A DNA stretch of 64,000 bases from Lentzea indica (GCF_012184385.1 NZ_VSRL01000002.1:45345-109344), one strand, 5' to 3'. Numbered from the stretch's first letter, positions 24,708 through 35,587 are shown. The notes: generated by a model from the sequence alone, not told the origin. Numbers and translations are program-made.

Positions 24708-25475
24708 CTACGCGAGCCGGACACCGTCGCGGGGCAGCCAGGAGCGGGTCAGTACGCGGAGGACGGCCGAGATGTGGACGGCCTTGATGCCGTCGAACGA
24801 GGCCAGGTCGCCGGTGAGCAGGTTCGCCAAGTGCTCCTCGTCGCGGAACGCCCCGTAGTAGATCGCCGAAGGCGTACCGGCCACTGTGGACACGAAGCGC
24901 GCGGTGGGATGACGGCCGAGTTCGGTGGCGATGCCGGTGATCGAGCGCAGCTCGGTCGTCAGCGAGATCACCGCCTCCAGCGGAAACCCGAGCACCGCCG
25001 GTTCGATCTCCACGCGTGGTGTCACGATGCCGTGCTCCAGCAGGTACTGGGTGATCCGGTAGGCGGTGGACTGGCTCAACTCCAGGCGCCGGGCGATGTC
25101 GGCGGCGCTGGCGCGCCCGTCCTGCTGCATCATGCGCGCCACCCGCAGTTCATCGTCGCCGAGCCGCACCCCTGCGACGCCCTGGACGGCCGGGCTCTCC
25201 GCACGCAACCGGGCTTCCTGCTCAGGAGTGAGCCGGCCGAGCCGCCAGGTGGCCGCAGAGGCATAGGAGCGCAGCGCGATGTCGGCACGAGTGGACACGA
25301 TCCCGGGAATACCTCCCACGCGTTCGGTGATCAGCTCCGCGGTCTGGTCACGTGCGGCTGGTTGCAAGACGCCGTACACGTCGGCCTGGCCGGAGGTGAT
25401 CGCGACGAACTCCGCTTCCGGTAGCACCGACACGGCGCGCGCCACCTCCGCGGCCGCACCGGGCCGGGCGGGTGC
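24708..25475 (-). pseudogene. double-domain Lrp/AsnC regulator missing its first HTH
   Basis: The fragment encodes most of a first RAM ligand domain (AAAEVARAVSVLPEAEFVAI, QADVYGVLQ), then a helix-turn-helix (DELRVARMMQQDGRASAADI then ARRLELSQSTAYRI), then a second RAM domain (TARFVSTVAGTPSAIYYGAF). Actinomycete double-Lrp proteins have about 320-340 residues in the order HTH-RAM-HTH-RAM. Here the first HTH and the start of the first RAM domain are missing. The best start is GTG 25445 (245 residues); family-like sequence reaches back to about 25475 before a TGA near 25490. It abuts the 3' end of the MBL gene, so a deletion probably joined them. Confidence 0.75.
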
Positions 25476-25491
25476 GGGTGGCCATCATCCG

Positions 25492-26469
25492 TTATGGACG
25501 GTCGGAGGCGGCCGCCGCCTGCCATCTTCGAGGGAACGGCATCTGCAGCGTTTGTGGTGCAATCGGCGCGTGTTCGGCGGCAGCGTGCAAGCGGTTGTCA
25601 CGCAGGACGATTGCGCCGCTGCGGAGCATCGTGTCGACCAGTTCGACGGCGAGGGCCTCGGACGTCCTGCCCAGCAACCGTGCCGCGTCGGTCAGCCACG
25701 CTCGGGCGTGCAGATAGCTCTCGACCTCGTCGGCGGGAATGCCGTCGCGGATCATCAGTGCGAACGCGAAAATGCGGCGTGCGCCGTACCAGACCGCGCC
25801 GGCCGGGTCAGCTACGAGACGCTCGGCTCGACGCAGCGCGGTGACGAACGCCGCGCCGGGGTCGGCGGGGATCGGCCCGTGCGAAGGCAGCAGCACGCGC
25901 GGGGCGAGGTCGGCCAGCCGATGCAGGGACGCGAGTGCGGTGGTGGCCGCGTCAGGCCCGTCGAGCGCGAGGTTCACCCAGCCTACGTCGTAGTCCGACA
26001 GTGCGTCTCCGACCACGAGCAGGCGCTCCTCCGGTTGCCACAGCGACAGGTGGCCGGGCGTGTGCCCCGGCGTGGCGACAACCTCCCAGTCGGCGTCACC
26101 GAGCCGGAGAATCTGCCCGTCGTGCAGTGGTGTGTCGACGGTGTACGGGGCGACCGGCTGGTCGAGATACTCCGCCGCGCAGCAGCCGGGGTCGCGCCGG
26201 GCGAGTGCCTGTGCGTCCGGAGTAGCGGCGGCGATCGCGGCGCCCGTCGACTGCAGGCGCGCGTTTCCGCCGACGTGGTCGGAGTGCCAGTGGGTGTTCA
26301 CGACCAAACTGAGGCGCGCGGTGTGTGCGCGAACCCACTCGAAGGTCTCCTCGGCGTGGCCCACGAAGCCACTGTCCACAAGGGCCGGTTGTCGGCCGTG
26401 CAGCAACAGCAGGTTGGCGTCGGGAAACGGTCTGCGCCACCACGTCGCCCAAGCGGGTAGCGCTACCAC
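25492..26469 (-). CDS. metallo-beta-lactamase-fold hydrolase
   Basis: The 325-residue protein starts at GTG 26469, overlapping the crotonase stop by seven bases. The zinc-binding set is complete: NTHWHSDHVGG (HxHxDH), ATPGHTPGHLS, VVGDALSDYDVG and LPSHGPIP. The C-terminal 110 residues form a helical extension (SYLHARAWLTDAARLLG) like those of LACTB2/SoxH-type proteins that add a small winged-helix-like domain. Its reaction is probably hydrolysis of a thioester or lactone made by the operon enzymes upstream. Confidence 0.85.
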   Translation of the reverse strand: MVALPAWATWWRRPFPDANLLLLHGRQPALVDSGFVGHAEETFEWVRAHTARLSLVVNTHWHSDHVGGNARLQSTGAAIAAATPDAQALARRDPGCCAAEYLDQPVAPYTVDTPLHDGQILRLGDADWEVVATPGHTPGHLSLWQPEERLLVVGDALSDYDVGWVNLALDGPDAATTALASLHRLADLAPRVLLPSHGPIPADPGAAFVTALRRAERLVADPAGAVWYGARRIFAFALMIRDGIPADEVESYLHARAWLTDAARLLGRTSEALAVELVDTMLRSGAIVLRDNRLHAAAEHAPIAPQTLQMPFPRRWQAAAASDRP

Positions 26470-27242
26470 GATGCCGGCGAGCCTTTCAGCTGCTGCCAGT
26501 AGCGGCGGTGCGCGTGCCGGGCCTGGTCGCTGGTCATGCCGTCGGGCAGCTCGTCGTCGAGCGGGTCGGCGAGTTCGGCGATGTCGCGCAGGGCGGCGGC
26601 CTGGCACGCCCGTTTGGTGAACGCGTACTGACCGAGGCAGTCCTCGGGGGTCAGCTCCGCGATCGCAACCGCCCGGTCCAGCAACTCGTCGGCCGGTGCC
26701 AGGTCGTGCACCATGCCCAACGCGTGCGCCTGTGCCGGGGAGAAGGTCTCGCCGAGCAGACAGGTGCGGGCCGCGATCGGTTCGCCCCAGGCGTAGGCGA
26801 GCATCCGGACGTACACCGCGGGCATCGGGATCCCGATCGGCACTTCGTTGAGCCCGAACCGCGCATGGTCGGCGACGGCCACTCGGTGGTCGCACACGGC
26901 GGCGGTGATCAGGCCGCCGGCGAACGCGTGCCCGTTCACCGCGGCCACCGTCGGACGCGGATAGGTGAACAGGCGCATGTTCGTGGCCCGATACTCGCGG
27001 AACCAGGACGCGACGGCCGCGCGGTCCCCGGCGAAGAGCGGGAAGTGCTCGCCCAGGTCGAGTCCGGCGGAGAACCTGGCGCCGGTGCCGGTCAGCACTA
27101 CCGGGGACTCTGCGTGGTCGCGTTCGAGCCGGTCGAACGCGTCGTGCAGGTCGGCGAAGAACGCGCGGTTCTGAGCGTTGACCGGGTTGGTCGTCATCGT
27201 CACCACAGCGACGCGCCCGCGCCGCTCGATCGTCCAGCTCAT
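26463..27242 (-). CDS. enoyl-CoA hydratase/isomerase (crotonase) family protein
   Basis: The 259-residue protein starts at ATG 27242 behind GGAGGGAC. The crotonase oxyanion segments are GTGARFSAGLDLGEHFPLF and AVNGHAFAGGLITAAVCDHRVA. The second catalytic Glu region reads GLNEVPIGIPMP. It acts on an acyl-CoA, as a hydratase or isomerase. It lies between the aminotransferase and the MBL hydrolase in one operon, so it may handle the CoA ester of a deaminated amino acid. No CoA ligase is in the operon. Confidence 0.85.
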   Translation of the reverse strand: MSWTIERRGRVAVVTMTTNPVNAQNRAFFADLHDAFDRLERDHAESPVVLTGTGARFSAGLDLGEHFPLFAGDRAAVASWFREYRATNMRLFTYPRPTVAAVNGHAFAGGLITAAVCDHRVAVADHARFGLNEVPIGIPMPAVYVRMLAYAWGEPIAARTCLLGETFSPAQAHALGMVHDLAPADELLDRAVAIAELTPEDCLGQYAFTKRACQAAALRDIAELADPLDDELPDGMTSDQARHAHRRYWQQLKGSPASW

Positions 27243-27267
27243 CGGAGTCCCTCCATCTCGAACGGGA

Positions 27268-28437
27268 TCAGTGCAGGGTGGCCATGAACTTCCCCAGCCG
27301 CGCGATTCCCTCCTCGAGAACGCCCGGTGACGCCGCATAGGACAGTCGTACATGGGTTTCGGCGGTGTGCCGGCCGAAATCCCTGCCCGGGGTGAGGGCG
27401 ACGTGCGCCTCGGCCAGCGCCCTCTCGCAGAACTGCCACGAGCTGAGTCCGGTGTGGCTGACGTCGAAGTAGACGTAGAACGCGCCATCGGGCGGGACCG
27501 GGACCGGTAGTCCGATCCGCGCCAGACCGTCCAGGACGAGGGCGCGCCGCTCGGCGAACTCGACCCTGCGCTGTTCGCAGACTGCCAGCGACTCGGGTGT
27601 GAAACACGCGAGCGCGGCGTGCTGAGCGGGTGTGGATGGGCAGAGGAAGTAGTTCTGCGCCAAGCGTTCCAGCACAGGCACCAGTTCCTCCGGGACGACG
27701 CACCATCCGAGTCTCCAGCCGGTCATGCCGAAGTACTTCGAGAAGCTGTTGACCACGAAGGCGTCCGGATCGGTCGACAGCACGCTGCGCGGTGGCCCGC
27801 CCTGGTGATCGCTCAGATCGAGGTAGATCTCGTCGACAATGCGCCACGCGCCACGGTCTCGGGCGAACGCGCAGATCGCCGCGAGCTCGGCCGCCAGCAC
27901 GGAGGTGCCCGTCGGGTTCGACGGGGTGGCGATCATGACGCCGCGGGTCCGGTCCGTCCAATGCGACCGCACCGATGCCGAGTCCAACTGGAACCGGGTG
28001 TCGGCTGTGGTGGGCACGAGCGTGACGCGTGCACCGAAACTCTCGACGATCTGGCGGTTGCACGGGTACGACGGATCCCCGATGACCACCTCGTCGCCCT
28101 CGTCGACGAGGGCCGCCGCGGCCAGCACCAAGGCGGCCGAGGCGCCTGCGGTCACGACAACCCTGGCCGGGTCGACCTCGACCCCATGCACCTCTCGGTA
28201 GAACCCGGCGATCGCCTGCCTCAACGCGGGCAGCCCGAGCGCCGCCGTGTACGGCATGGGCGTTCCGTCCATGAGCCCGCCCATCGCGTTCAGCACGGCA
28301 GGGGGCGCTCCGAAGTCCGGTTCGCCGATGCTGAGTTTGACGACGTGGTGCCCCTGGGACTCCAGTGTCGCGGCCCGCTTGCCGAACTCCATCGCGTAGA
28401 ACGGGGCGACCGCCTGCGCACGGCGCGAAATCCTCAC
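27268..28437 (-). CDS. class I/II PLP aminotransferase
   Basis: This is a 389-residue fold-type I aminotransferase. Motifs: KLSIGEPDF near the N-terminus, TPSNPTGTSVL (Asn contacting PLP), IVDEIYLDLS (Asp on the pyridine nitrogen, Tyr), the PLP lysine in NSFSKYFGMTGWRLGW and the carboxylate-binding Arg in HVRLSYAAS. It is closest to aspartate/aromatic aminotransferases of the Igamma type. The MFS gene ends three bases before its start, and the crotonase follows after 25 bases. It would deaminate the imported substrate. Confidence 0.9.
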   Translation of the reverse strand: MRISRRAQAVAPFYAMEFGKRAATLESQGHHVVKLSIGEPDFGAPPAVLNAMGGLMDGTPMPYTAALGLPALRQAIAGFYREVHGVEVDPARVVVTAGASAALVLAAAALVDEGDEVVIGDPSYPCNRQIVESFGARVTLVPTTADTRFQLDSASVRSHWTDRTRGVMIATPSNPTGTSVLAAELAAICAFARDRGAWRIVDEIYLDLSDHQGGPPRSVLSTDPDAFVVNSFSKYFGMTGWRLGWCVVPEELVPVLERLAQNYFLCPSTPAQHAALACFTPESLAVCEQRRVEFAERRALVLDGLARIGLPVPVPPDGAFYVYFDVSHTGLSSWQFCERALAEAHVALTPGRDFGRHTAETHVRLSYAASPGVLEEGIARLGKFMATLH

Positions 28438-28440
28438 TGT

Positions 28441-29739
28441 TCAGACCTTTCGTTCACGCGGATCAGCGGTTTCCGGTCGTGCGGCGGGGAGGAGGAACAG
28501 GCTGGCTGCGGCCACGAAGCACAGTGTGGCGGCGGTGATCCAGGCGGCCAGGTAGCTGCCTGAGCTTTCCCTGGCCAGACCGGCTGCCATCGCTCCCGCC
28601 CCGGCGCCGATCATGTGGGCGGCGAACACCCAGCCGAAGACGGTGGTGGCACGCTGCGGGCCGAAGTACTGCCGGCAGAGCGCGACGGTGGGTGGAACGG
28701 TGGCCACCCAGTCCAGGCCGTAGAACACGATGAAGATCCACAGGGACGGCTGCACCGAGGGGCCGAGCAGGCTGTGCACGGTCAGCAGCGACACTCCGCG
28801 AAACCCGTAGTACGCGACCAACAGGATCCACGGGCGCACGCGGTCGGTCAGCCATCCGGAGGCGACGGTGCCGATCACGTCGAAGATGCCGATCAGCGCC
28901 AGCAGTTCGGCGGCGGTGCCGGCGGGCATGCCGTGGTCGTGCGCGGCGGGCAGGAAATGGGTCTGGATCAGGCCGTTGGTGGACCAGCCGCACACGGCGA
29001 AGGTGAGCGCCAGAATCCAGAACGCACGGGACCGCATCGCCTCACGCAGCACGTCCAAGGTCTCCGCCACTGCGTTGCGCGTCACCGGAGGCGGTTCGAC
29101 CGCGGGCACCGCAGCGTCGGCGCCGTAGGGTGCGAGCCCGACCTCGGTGGGGCTGTTGGCGAACGGCCAGAACAGCAGGGGGATGATTGCCACGGCGAAG
29201 ACCGCCACCAGCAGCGACGCGGCGCGCCAGCCGTGGTGCTCGGTCAGGTGGACGATGGCGGGCAGGAAGGCCAGCTGGCCACAGGCGTTGGCGGCGGAGA
29301 AGATCCCCATGACCAGCCCGCGGTGACGGGCGAACCAGCGGTTGGCCACCGACGCACCGAAGACCAGGGCCATCACACCGGTGCCCGCCCCGACGAAACC
29401 TCCCCACAGCACCCACAACTGCCAGACCTCGGTCATCACCGCGGTCAGTCCGCTTCCGGCGGCCACGAAGGCCAGCGCAAGAGCGATCACCACGCGCGGC
29501 CGCAACCGCTCGAGCAACACCGCGGCGAACGGGGCCACCAGGCCGTAGACGACGAGGTTGAGCGTCACCGCTCCGGACAGCTGGGCGCGGCTCCACCCGA
29601 ACTCCGTCTCGATGGGCTCGAACAGAGCGCCGGTCGTGGAGCGGAAGGCCGCCGCCGCGACCAGCGCCAGCAGGGTCACGGCAGCCACCAGCCAGGCGCG
29701 ATGAAGACGCGGCCGGTTTCGCTGGACGGTGGTGATCAC
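28441..29739 (-). CDS. MFS transporter (oxalate/formate antiporter-like)
   Basis: A 432-residue, 12-helix facilitator of the monocarboxylate/oxalate-formate group: FGWSRAQLSGAVTLNLVVYG after helix 1, GFVGAGTGVMALVFGASVA, NRWFARHRGLVMGIF and GWLTDRVRPW. It is the first gene of the operon that continues with the aminotransferase, and it is divergent from an Lrp/AsnC regulator. It probably imports the amino- or keto-acid that the operon degrades. Confidence 0.85.
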   Translation of the reverse strand: MITTVQRNRPRLHRAWLVAAVTLLALVAAAAFRSTTGALFEPIETEFGWSRAQLSGAVTLNLVVYGLVAPFAAVLLERLRPRVVIALALAFVAAGSGLTAVMTEVWQLWVLWGGFVGAGTGVMALVFGASVANRWFARHRGLVMGIFSAANACGQLAFLPAIVHLTEHHGWRAASLLVAVFAVAIIPLLFWPFANSPTEVGLAPYGADAAVPAVEPPPVTRNAVAETLDVLREAMRSRAFWILALTFAVCGWSTNGLIQTHFLPAAHDHGMPAGTAAELLALIGIFDVIGTVASGWLTDRVRPWILLVAYYGFRGVSLLTVHSLLGPSVQPSLWIFIVFYGLDWVATVPPTVALCRQYFGPQRATTVFGWVFAAHMIGAGAGAMAAGLARESSGSYLAAWITAATLCFVAAASLFLLPAARPETADPRERKV

Positions 29740-29795
29740 GTGGTCTTCTCTCTCGCGGGTTGCGCTTCCGCGGGAAGACTATGTTCGTTTCACCC

Positions 29796-29813
29796 GAAGA
29801 TGTTTCCAACTTC
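29796..29813. promoter_or_regulatory. Lrp/AsnC operator candidate
   Basis: GAAGATGTTTCCAACTTC is an imperfect palindrome (GAAG arms, ATG/CAA inner positions) in the 111-base divergent promoter between the MFS operon and the Lrp gene. Its size and partial symmetry fit an AsnC-family site. Confidence 0.5.
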
Positions 29814-29850
29814 TACCCAGAGGCGCTGCTTTCGGGGCAATATCTTCTTC

Positions 29851-30303
29851 ATGGACGCCCTTGACCGGAAGATTCTTACCGAGCTTCAGCAGGACGGGCG
29901 GTTGACCGTGACCGATCTGGCCGCGCGGGTGAGGCTGAGCGTCTCCCCATGCCATCGGCGCCTCCGCGACCTGGAGAAGTCCGGCGCGATCCGCGGCTAC
30001 CGCGCGGTCGTCGACCCGGCCGTCGTCGGGCTGAACTTCGAGGCGCTGGTGTTCGTCACACTGCGCTGGGAGGACCGCGACACCATCACGGACTTCGAAG
30101 AGGCGGTGGCCGCAATCCCCCAGGTGACCCAGGCTCAACGCCTCTTCGGCGAGCCCGACTACCTCCTGCGCGTCGTCACGACCGACCTGAACTCGTACCA
30201 GCAGCTCTACGACCAGCGGCTGGCGACGCTGCCAGGCGTCCAGCGGCTGACGTCCACATTGGTCATGAAGCACGTCGTCAACGACCGTCCCCTTCCCGAG
30301 TAG
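29851..30303 (+). CDS. Lrp/AsnC-family transcriptional regulator
   Basis: The 150-residue protein starts at ATG 29851. The helix-turn-helix is MDALDRKILTELQQDGRLTV then TDLAARVRLSVSPCHRRLRD. The RAM domain includes GLNFEALVFVTLRW and LFGEPDYLLRVVTTDL. It has the usual single-domain Lrp length. Being divergent from the MFS-aminotransferase-crotonase-MBL operon, it is the probable local activator or repressor, with the transported amino acid as ligand. Confidence 0.92.
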   Translation: MDALDRKILTELQQDGRLTVTDLAARVRLSVSPCHRRLRDLEKSGAIRGYRAVVDPAVVGLNFEALVFVTLRWEDRDTITDFEEAVAAIPQVTQAQRLFGEPDYLLRVVTTDLNSYQQLYDQRLATLPGVQRLTSTLVMKHVVNDRPLPE

Positions 30304-30308
30304 CAGCG

Positions 30309-30339
30309 CCTGGTGTGGACTCACGTCGTCCACACCAGG
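30309..30339. terminator. hairpin terminator between convergent genes
   Basis: A perfect 12-bp stem (CCTGGTGTGGAC / GTCCACACCAGG) with a seven-base loop, located just after the Lrp stop (30303) and just before the end of the inositol operon (30349). Confidence 0.8.
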
Positions 30340-30348
30340 CCCGGCGTT

Positions 30349-31338
30349 CTACCCGGCGGCCGCCTTGAGGGTGGTGGCAGCGACCTCGAGGCCTTCCAGT
30401 TGGCCGAGTTCGGCGTCCTCGTGCTCGATGTTGACCGCCATGTCGGGGTCGACCTTCGCCAGGGCGCTCAGGAACCTGGCCCAGTACTCCTGGTCGTGGC
30501 CACGACCGACGGCGACGAAGTCCCAGGTGGAGTCCGCCGGCCAGCGGTTGAGCGTGTAGCGCCCACCCAGGCCGATCGGGTTCTCCTCGGCGGGGATGCG
30601 GGTGTGCCGGTCGTCCAGGACTCCGTTCACCTTGGCGGCGTCGTTGATCCGGGTGTCCTTCGCGGCCGCGTGGAACACCAGGTCGCCGAGATGCTCGATC
30701 GCTGCGATCGGGTCGATGCCCTGCCAGAACAGGTGGCTGGGGTCCATCTCAGCGCCGATGTTGGTCGCGGCCGTCCGTTCTACCAGGCGCTGCAACGTGG
30801 CCGGGTTGAACACCAGGTTGTGCGGGTGCATCTCAATGCACAGCCTCACGCCGTGCTCGCTTGCCAGTGCGTCCATGTCGCGCCAGAAGGGGATGGCGAC
30901 CTCGTTCCACTGGTACTCCAGGGAGTCGAGGTAGGCGCTGTCCCATGGGATGACGTTCCACGCGGGCACGGTGCCACCGGCGTGCGCGGCGGGCAGGCCC
31001 GACATGCACACGATCCGGGTCACGCCGAGCAGTCCGGCGACCTTGATCGAGCGGCGCAGGTCGTCGGCGTCGGCCAGACCGACCTCGGGATCGGGGTGCA
31101 GCGGATTGCCGTTGCAGTTCAACCCCGTCAGCTCCACGCCGGTCTCGGCGAACACGCTCAGGTACTCGTCCTTGTCGACCTCGCCGCTGAGCAGTCCGTC
31201 CACCGGCAGGTGCGGCGTGGGGATGAACCCGCCGGAGTTGATCTCGGCGCCAGCCAGGCCGAGTGACTTGATCACCTCCAGCGCCTCGCGCAGTGGCCGG
31301 TCGTGCAGGACCGCCGTGTAGACACCCAGTTTCACCAT
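30349..31338 (-). CDS. sugar phosphate isomerase/epimerase (TIM barrel) of inositol operon
   Basis: The 329-residue xylose-isomerase-like TIM barrel starts at ATG 31338 (MVKLGVYTAVLHDRPLREAL). Metal ligands are visible in CIEMHPHNLV (Glu), GAEMDPSHLFW (Asp/His), FHAAAKDTR and NIEHEDAE (Glu). It ends the iol operon. In this family IolE dehydrates 2-keto-inosose and IolI isomerises inosose. Which step this one performs cannot be decided from motifs alone, but the presence of a second family member next to it suggests the two share those roles. Confidence 0.85.
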   Translation of the reverse strand: MVKLGVYTAVLHDRPLREALEVIKSLGLAGAEINSGGFIPTPHLPVDGLLSGEVDKDEYLSVFAETGVELTGLNCNGNPLHPDPEVGLADADDLRRSIKVAGLLGVTRIVCMSGLPAAHAGGTVPAWNVIPWDSAYLDSLEYQWNEVAIPFWRDMDALASEHGVRLCIEMHPHNLVFNPATLQRLVERTAATNIGAEMDPSHLFWQGIDPIAAIEHLGDLVFHAAAKDTRINDAAKVNGVLDDRHTRIPAEENPIGLGGRYTLNRWPADSTWDFVAVGRGHDQEYWARFLSALAKVDPDMAVNIEHEDAELGQLEGLEVAATTLKAAAG

Positions 31339-31352
31339 CTTGCACAGTCCTT

Positions 31353-32213
31353 TCAGGCGGCCAGTTCCTTGGTGACGCGTTCGAACATGAACTTGCTGGA
31401 CTCGATCGCGCGCTCCTCCCACGCGAACACGCACACGGTGGCGACGCCGTCGAACTTCAGGTCGCGCAGCGTGCCGAAGAACTCGTCCCAGTCGACCTCG
31501 CCCTGGCCGATGTCCAGGTGCTGGTGGATGCGCGCGGGCGTGCCGGGCGGGTTGAGGATGTAGCGCAGGCCCGAGGAGCCCTTGTGGTTGAAGGAATCCG
31601 CGATGTGCAGGTGCTGGAGTTTGCTGCCCGCGTACCGCATCATCTCGGCGATGTTCGCAGCGCCGTCAGACAGGTGGAACGTGTGCGGCGCGCAGTACAG
31701 GTAGTTCACCCACGGCTTGTTGATGGCGCGCACCAGGTCCACAGCAGGGTTGTTGAGCTCGCAGAAGTCGTCCGGGTGCGCCTCGAGGTTCAGCGCGATG
31801 CCCTCGCGTTCGAAGACAGGGAGCAGTTCGTCCATCGAGCGCCAGAACGCGGCCTCGCTCTCGGCGGCACGTTCGGGCCTGCCGTTGAACTCGGAGTTCA
31901 TCAGCCGCACGTCCAGCTCGACGGCGACCTCGATCATCCGCCGCCAGTAGCGCACCGCGGCCTGTCGTTCGTCCTCGTCGGGGCTGGACCACTTGTAGAG
32001 CGGCAGGATGCTCGACAGCCGCACGCCGGTCTCGGCGAGCGCCCGCTTCAGTTCCGCCACCTTCTCGTCGTCGGCGCGCGGGTGCAGGAAGAACGGCATG
32101 AACTCGTCGCGAGGCGACAGTTCGACGTACTCATAACCGATGTCGGCGACGGTGCGCAGCATCTCGGCCATCGGCAGCTTGCGCAGCATGTACGGATCGA
32201 GCGCGATCTTCAT
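31353..32213 (-). CDS. second sugar phosphate isomerase/epimerase of inositol operon
   Basis: The 286-residue xylose-isomerase-like barrel starts at ATG 32213 (MKIALDPYMLRKLPMAEMLR). Expected metal-site residues are in NLEAHPDDFC, the HTFH segment near 170, HLHIADS and the late Glu in FAWEERAIE. It lies 14 bases upstream of the other isomerase and 11 bases after the iolA stop. It may act as the IolE/IolI-type enzyme converting inosose or its dehydration product. Family assignment is firm; the exact step is not. Confidence 0.85.
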   Translation of the reverse strand: MKIALDPYMLRKLPMAEMLRTVADIGYEYVELSPRDEFMPFFLHPRADDEKVAELKRALAETGVRLSSILPLYKWSSPDEDERQAAVRYWRRMIEVAVELDVRLMNSEFNGRPERAAESEAAFWRSMDELLPVFEREGIALNLEAHPDDFCELNNPAVDLVRAINKPWVNYLYCAPHTFHLSDGAANIAEMMRYAGSKLQHLHIADSFNHKGSSGLRYILNPPGTPARIHQHLDIGQGEVDWDEFFGTLRDLKFDGVATVCVFAWEERAIESSKFMFERVTKELAA

Positions 32214-32224
32214 GATGAGCCCTC

Positions 32225-33721
32225 TCACGTGCTCGTGGGGAAGTGGAACGCCGCCTCGACGGACCGTTCGACGTGCGGCCAGCGGCTGGTGACGACCTTG
32301 GGCCGCGTGTAGAACCGAACCCCTTCGGCGCCGTGGATCGCGCTGTCGCCGATGAGCGAGTCCTTCCATCCGCCGAACGAGTAGTAGGACATCGGCACCG
32401 GGATGGGGACGTTGACGCCGATCATGCCGACGGTGACGTCGCGCTGGAACCGCCTCGCCGCGCCACCGTCACCCGTGAAGATCGCCGTGCCATTGCCGTA
32501 CGGGTTGGCGTTGACGAGAGCGATGGCCTCGTCGAGATCGGCGGCGCGCACGATCACCAGCACAGGCCCGAAGATCTCCTGCTGGTAGGCGTCCATGTCC
32601 GGGCCGACCCGATCCAGAATGGACGGTCCGACGAAGAAGCCCTGCTCGTGGCCGTCGACCTTCAGGCCACGCCCGTCGACGACGACAACAGCGCCCTGGT
32701 CGGCGGCCGTGGCGATCGCTCCTTCCACCCGCTCCTGGGCTGCCCTGGTGACCAGCGGCCCCATCTCGCTGTCCGGCCGGTGACCGGGCCCCACCCTGAT
32801 CTGGCCCGCCTTTTGTTTGAGAACGTCGACCAGCGCGTCGGCGGCGTCACCGACGGCGACCGCCACCGAGATCGCCATGCACCGCTGGCCCGCCGAGCCG
32901 AACGCCGCGGCGGTGAGGTGGTTGGCCGCGAACTCCAGGTCCGCGTCGGGCAGCACCACCGCGTGGTTCTTCGCGCCGCCCAACGCCTGTACCCGCTTGC
33001 CGGACGCAGTGCCGCGCTCATGCACGTACCTCGCGATCGGCGTGGAGCCGACGAACGAGACCGCGGAGATGTCCGGGTGGTCGAGGATCGCGTCCACCGC
33101 GACCTTGTCGCCGTGCACCACGTTGAACACGCCCGGAGGCAGACCAGCCTCCGTGTACAGCTCGGCAACGAAGTTGGACGCTGACGGGTCGCGTTCGCTG
33201 GGCTTGAGAACGAACGTGTTGCCGGTCGCGATGGCGATCGGGTGCATCCAGAGCGGCACCATGATCGGGAAGTTGAACGGCGTGATGCCCGCGACAACCC
33301 CCAGGGGCTGCCGGAAGTTGTGGACGTCCACGTCGCGGGAGACCTGGTCCGAGAAGCCGCCCCGCAGTGCGTCGGCGATGCCGCAGGCGTACTCGACGAC
33401 CTCGCGGCCGCGCACGATCTCGCCGCGTGCGTCGTCGATCACCTTGCCGTGTTCGGACGAGATGAGCCGAGCCAAAGTCTCCTCGTGCTCGACGAGCAGC
33501 TCGCGGAGCTTGAACATCACCCGCATCCGTTGCGAGAGCGAGGAGTTGCGCCACGACTCGAACGCGCCCGACGCCGCGGCCACCGCTTGGTCCACATCGG
33601 AGGATTCGGCGAGCAGCACCGACGCCTGCTGCCGTCCGGTGGCCGGGTCGAACACGGGTGAGGTACGAGTCGAGGCCGCCATCGTCGGGACCCCGTTGAT
33701 CCAGTGCTTGATGGTCGTCAT
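32225..33721 (-). CDS. iolA: CoA-acylating methylmalonate/malonate-semialdehyde dehydrogenase
   Basis: The 498-residue aldehyde dehydrogenase has the MmsA/IolA features: GVVAGITPFNFPIMVPLWMH, the catalytic Cys in GSAGQRCMAIS, and the absence of the general-base Glu (LGGAKNHAVVLPDAD replaces LELGGK), which marks the CoA-acylating type. It converts malonate semialdehyde, the end product of inositol breakdown, to acetyl-CoA. It is nine bases downstream of iolD in the operon. Confidence 0.93.
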   Translation of the reverse strand: MTTIKHWINGVPTMAASTRTSPVFDPATGRQQASVLLAESSDVDQAVAAASGAFESWRNSSLSQRMRVMFKLRELLVEHEETLARLISSEHGKVIDDARGEIVRGREVVEYACGIADALRGGFSDQVSRDVDVHNFRQPLGVVAGITPFNFPIMVPLWMHPIAIATGNTFVLKPSERDPSASNFVAELYTEAGLPPGVFNVVHGDKVAVDAILDHPDISAVSFVGSTPIARYVHERGTASGKRVQALGGAKNHAVVLPDADLEFAANHLTAAAFGSAGQRCMAISVAVAVGDAADALVDVLKQKAGQIRVGPGHRPDSEMGPLVTRAAQERVEGAIATAADQGAVVVVDGRGLKVDGHEQGFFVGPSILDRVGPDMDAYQQEIFGPVLVIVRAADLDEAIALVNANPYGNGTAIFTGDGGAARRFQRDVTVGMIGVNVPIPVPMSYYSFGGWKDSLIGDSAIHGAEGVRFYTRPKVVTSRWPHVERSVEAAFHFPTST

Positions 33722-33730
33722 GGGTTTCCC

Positions 33731-35583
<1,853 letters not shown>

Positions 35584-35587
<4 letters not shown>

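Noticed and set aside
28615..29850. N-terminal extension of the Lrp gene across the MFS gene
   Set aside because: The extension is a His/Gly/Arg-rich shadow of the MFS gene; the Lrp domain begins exactly at ATG 29851.
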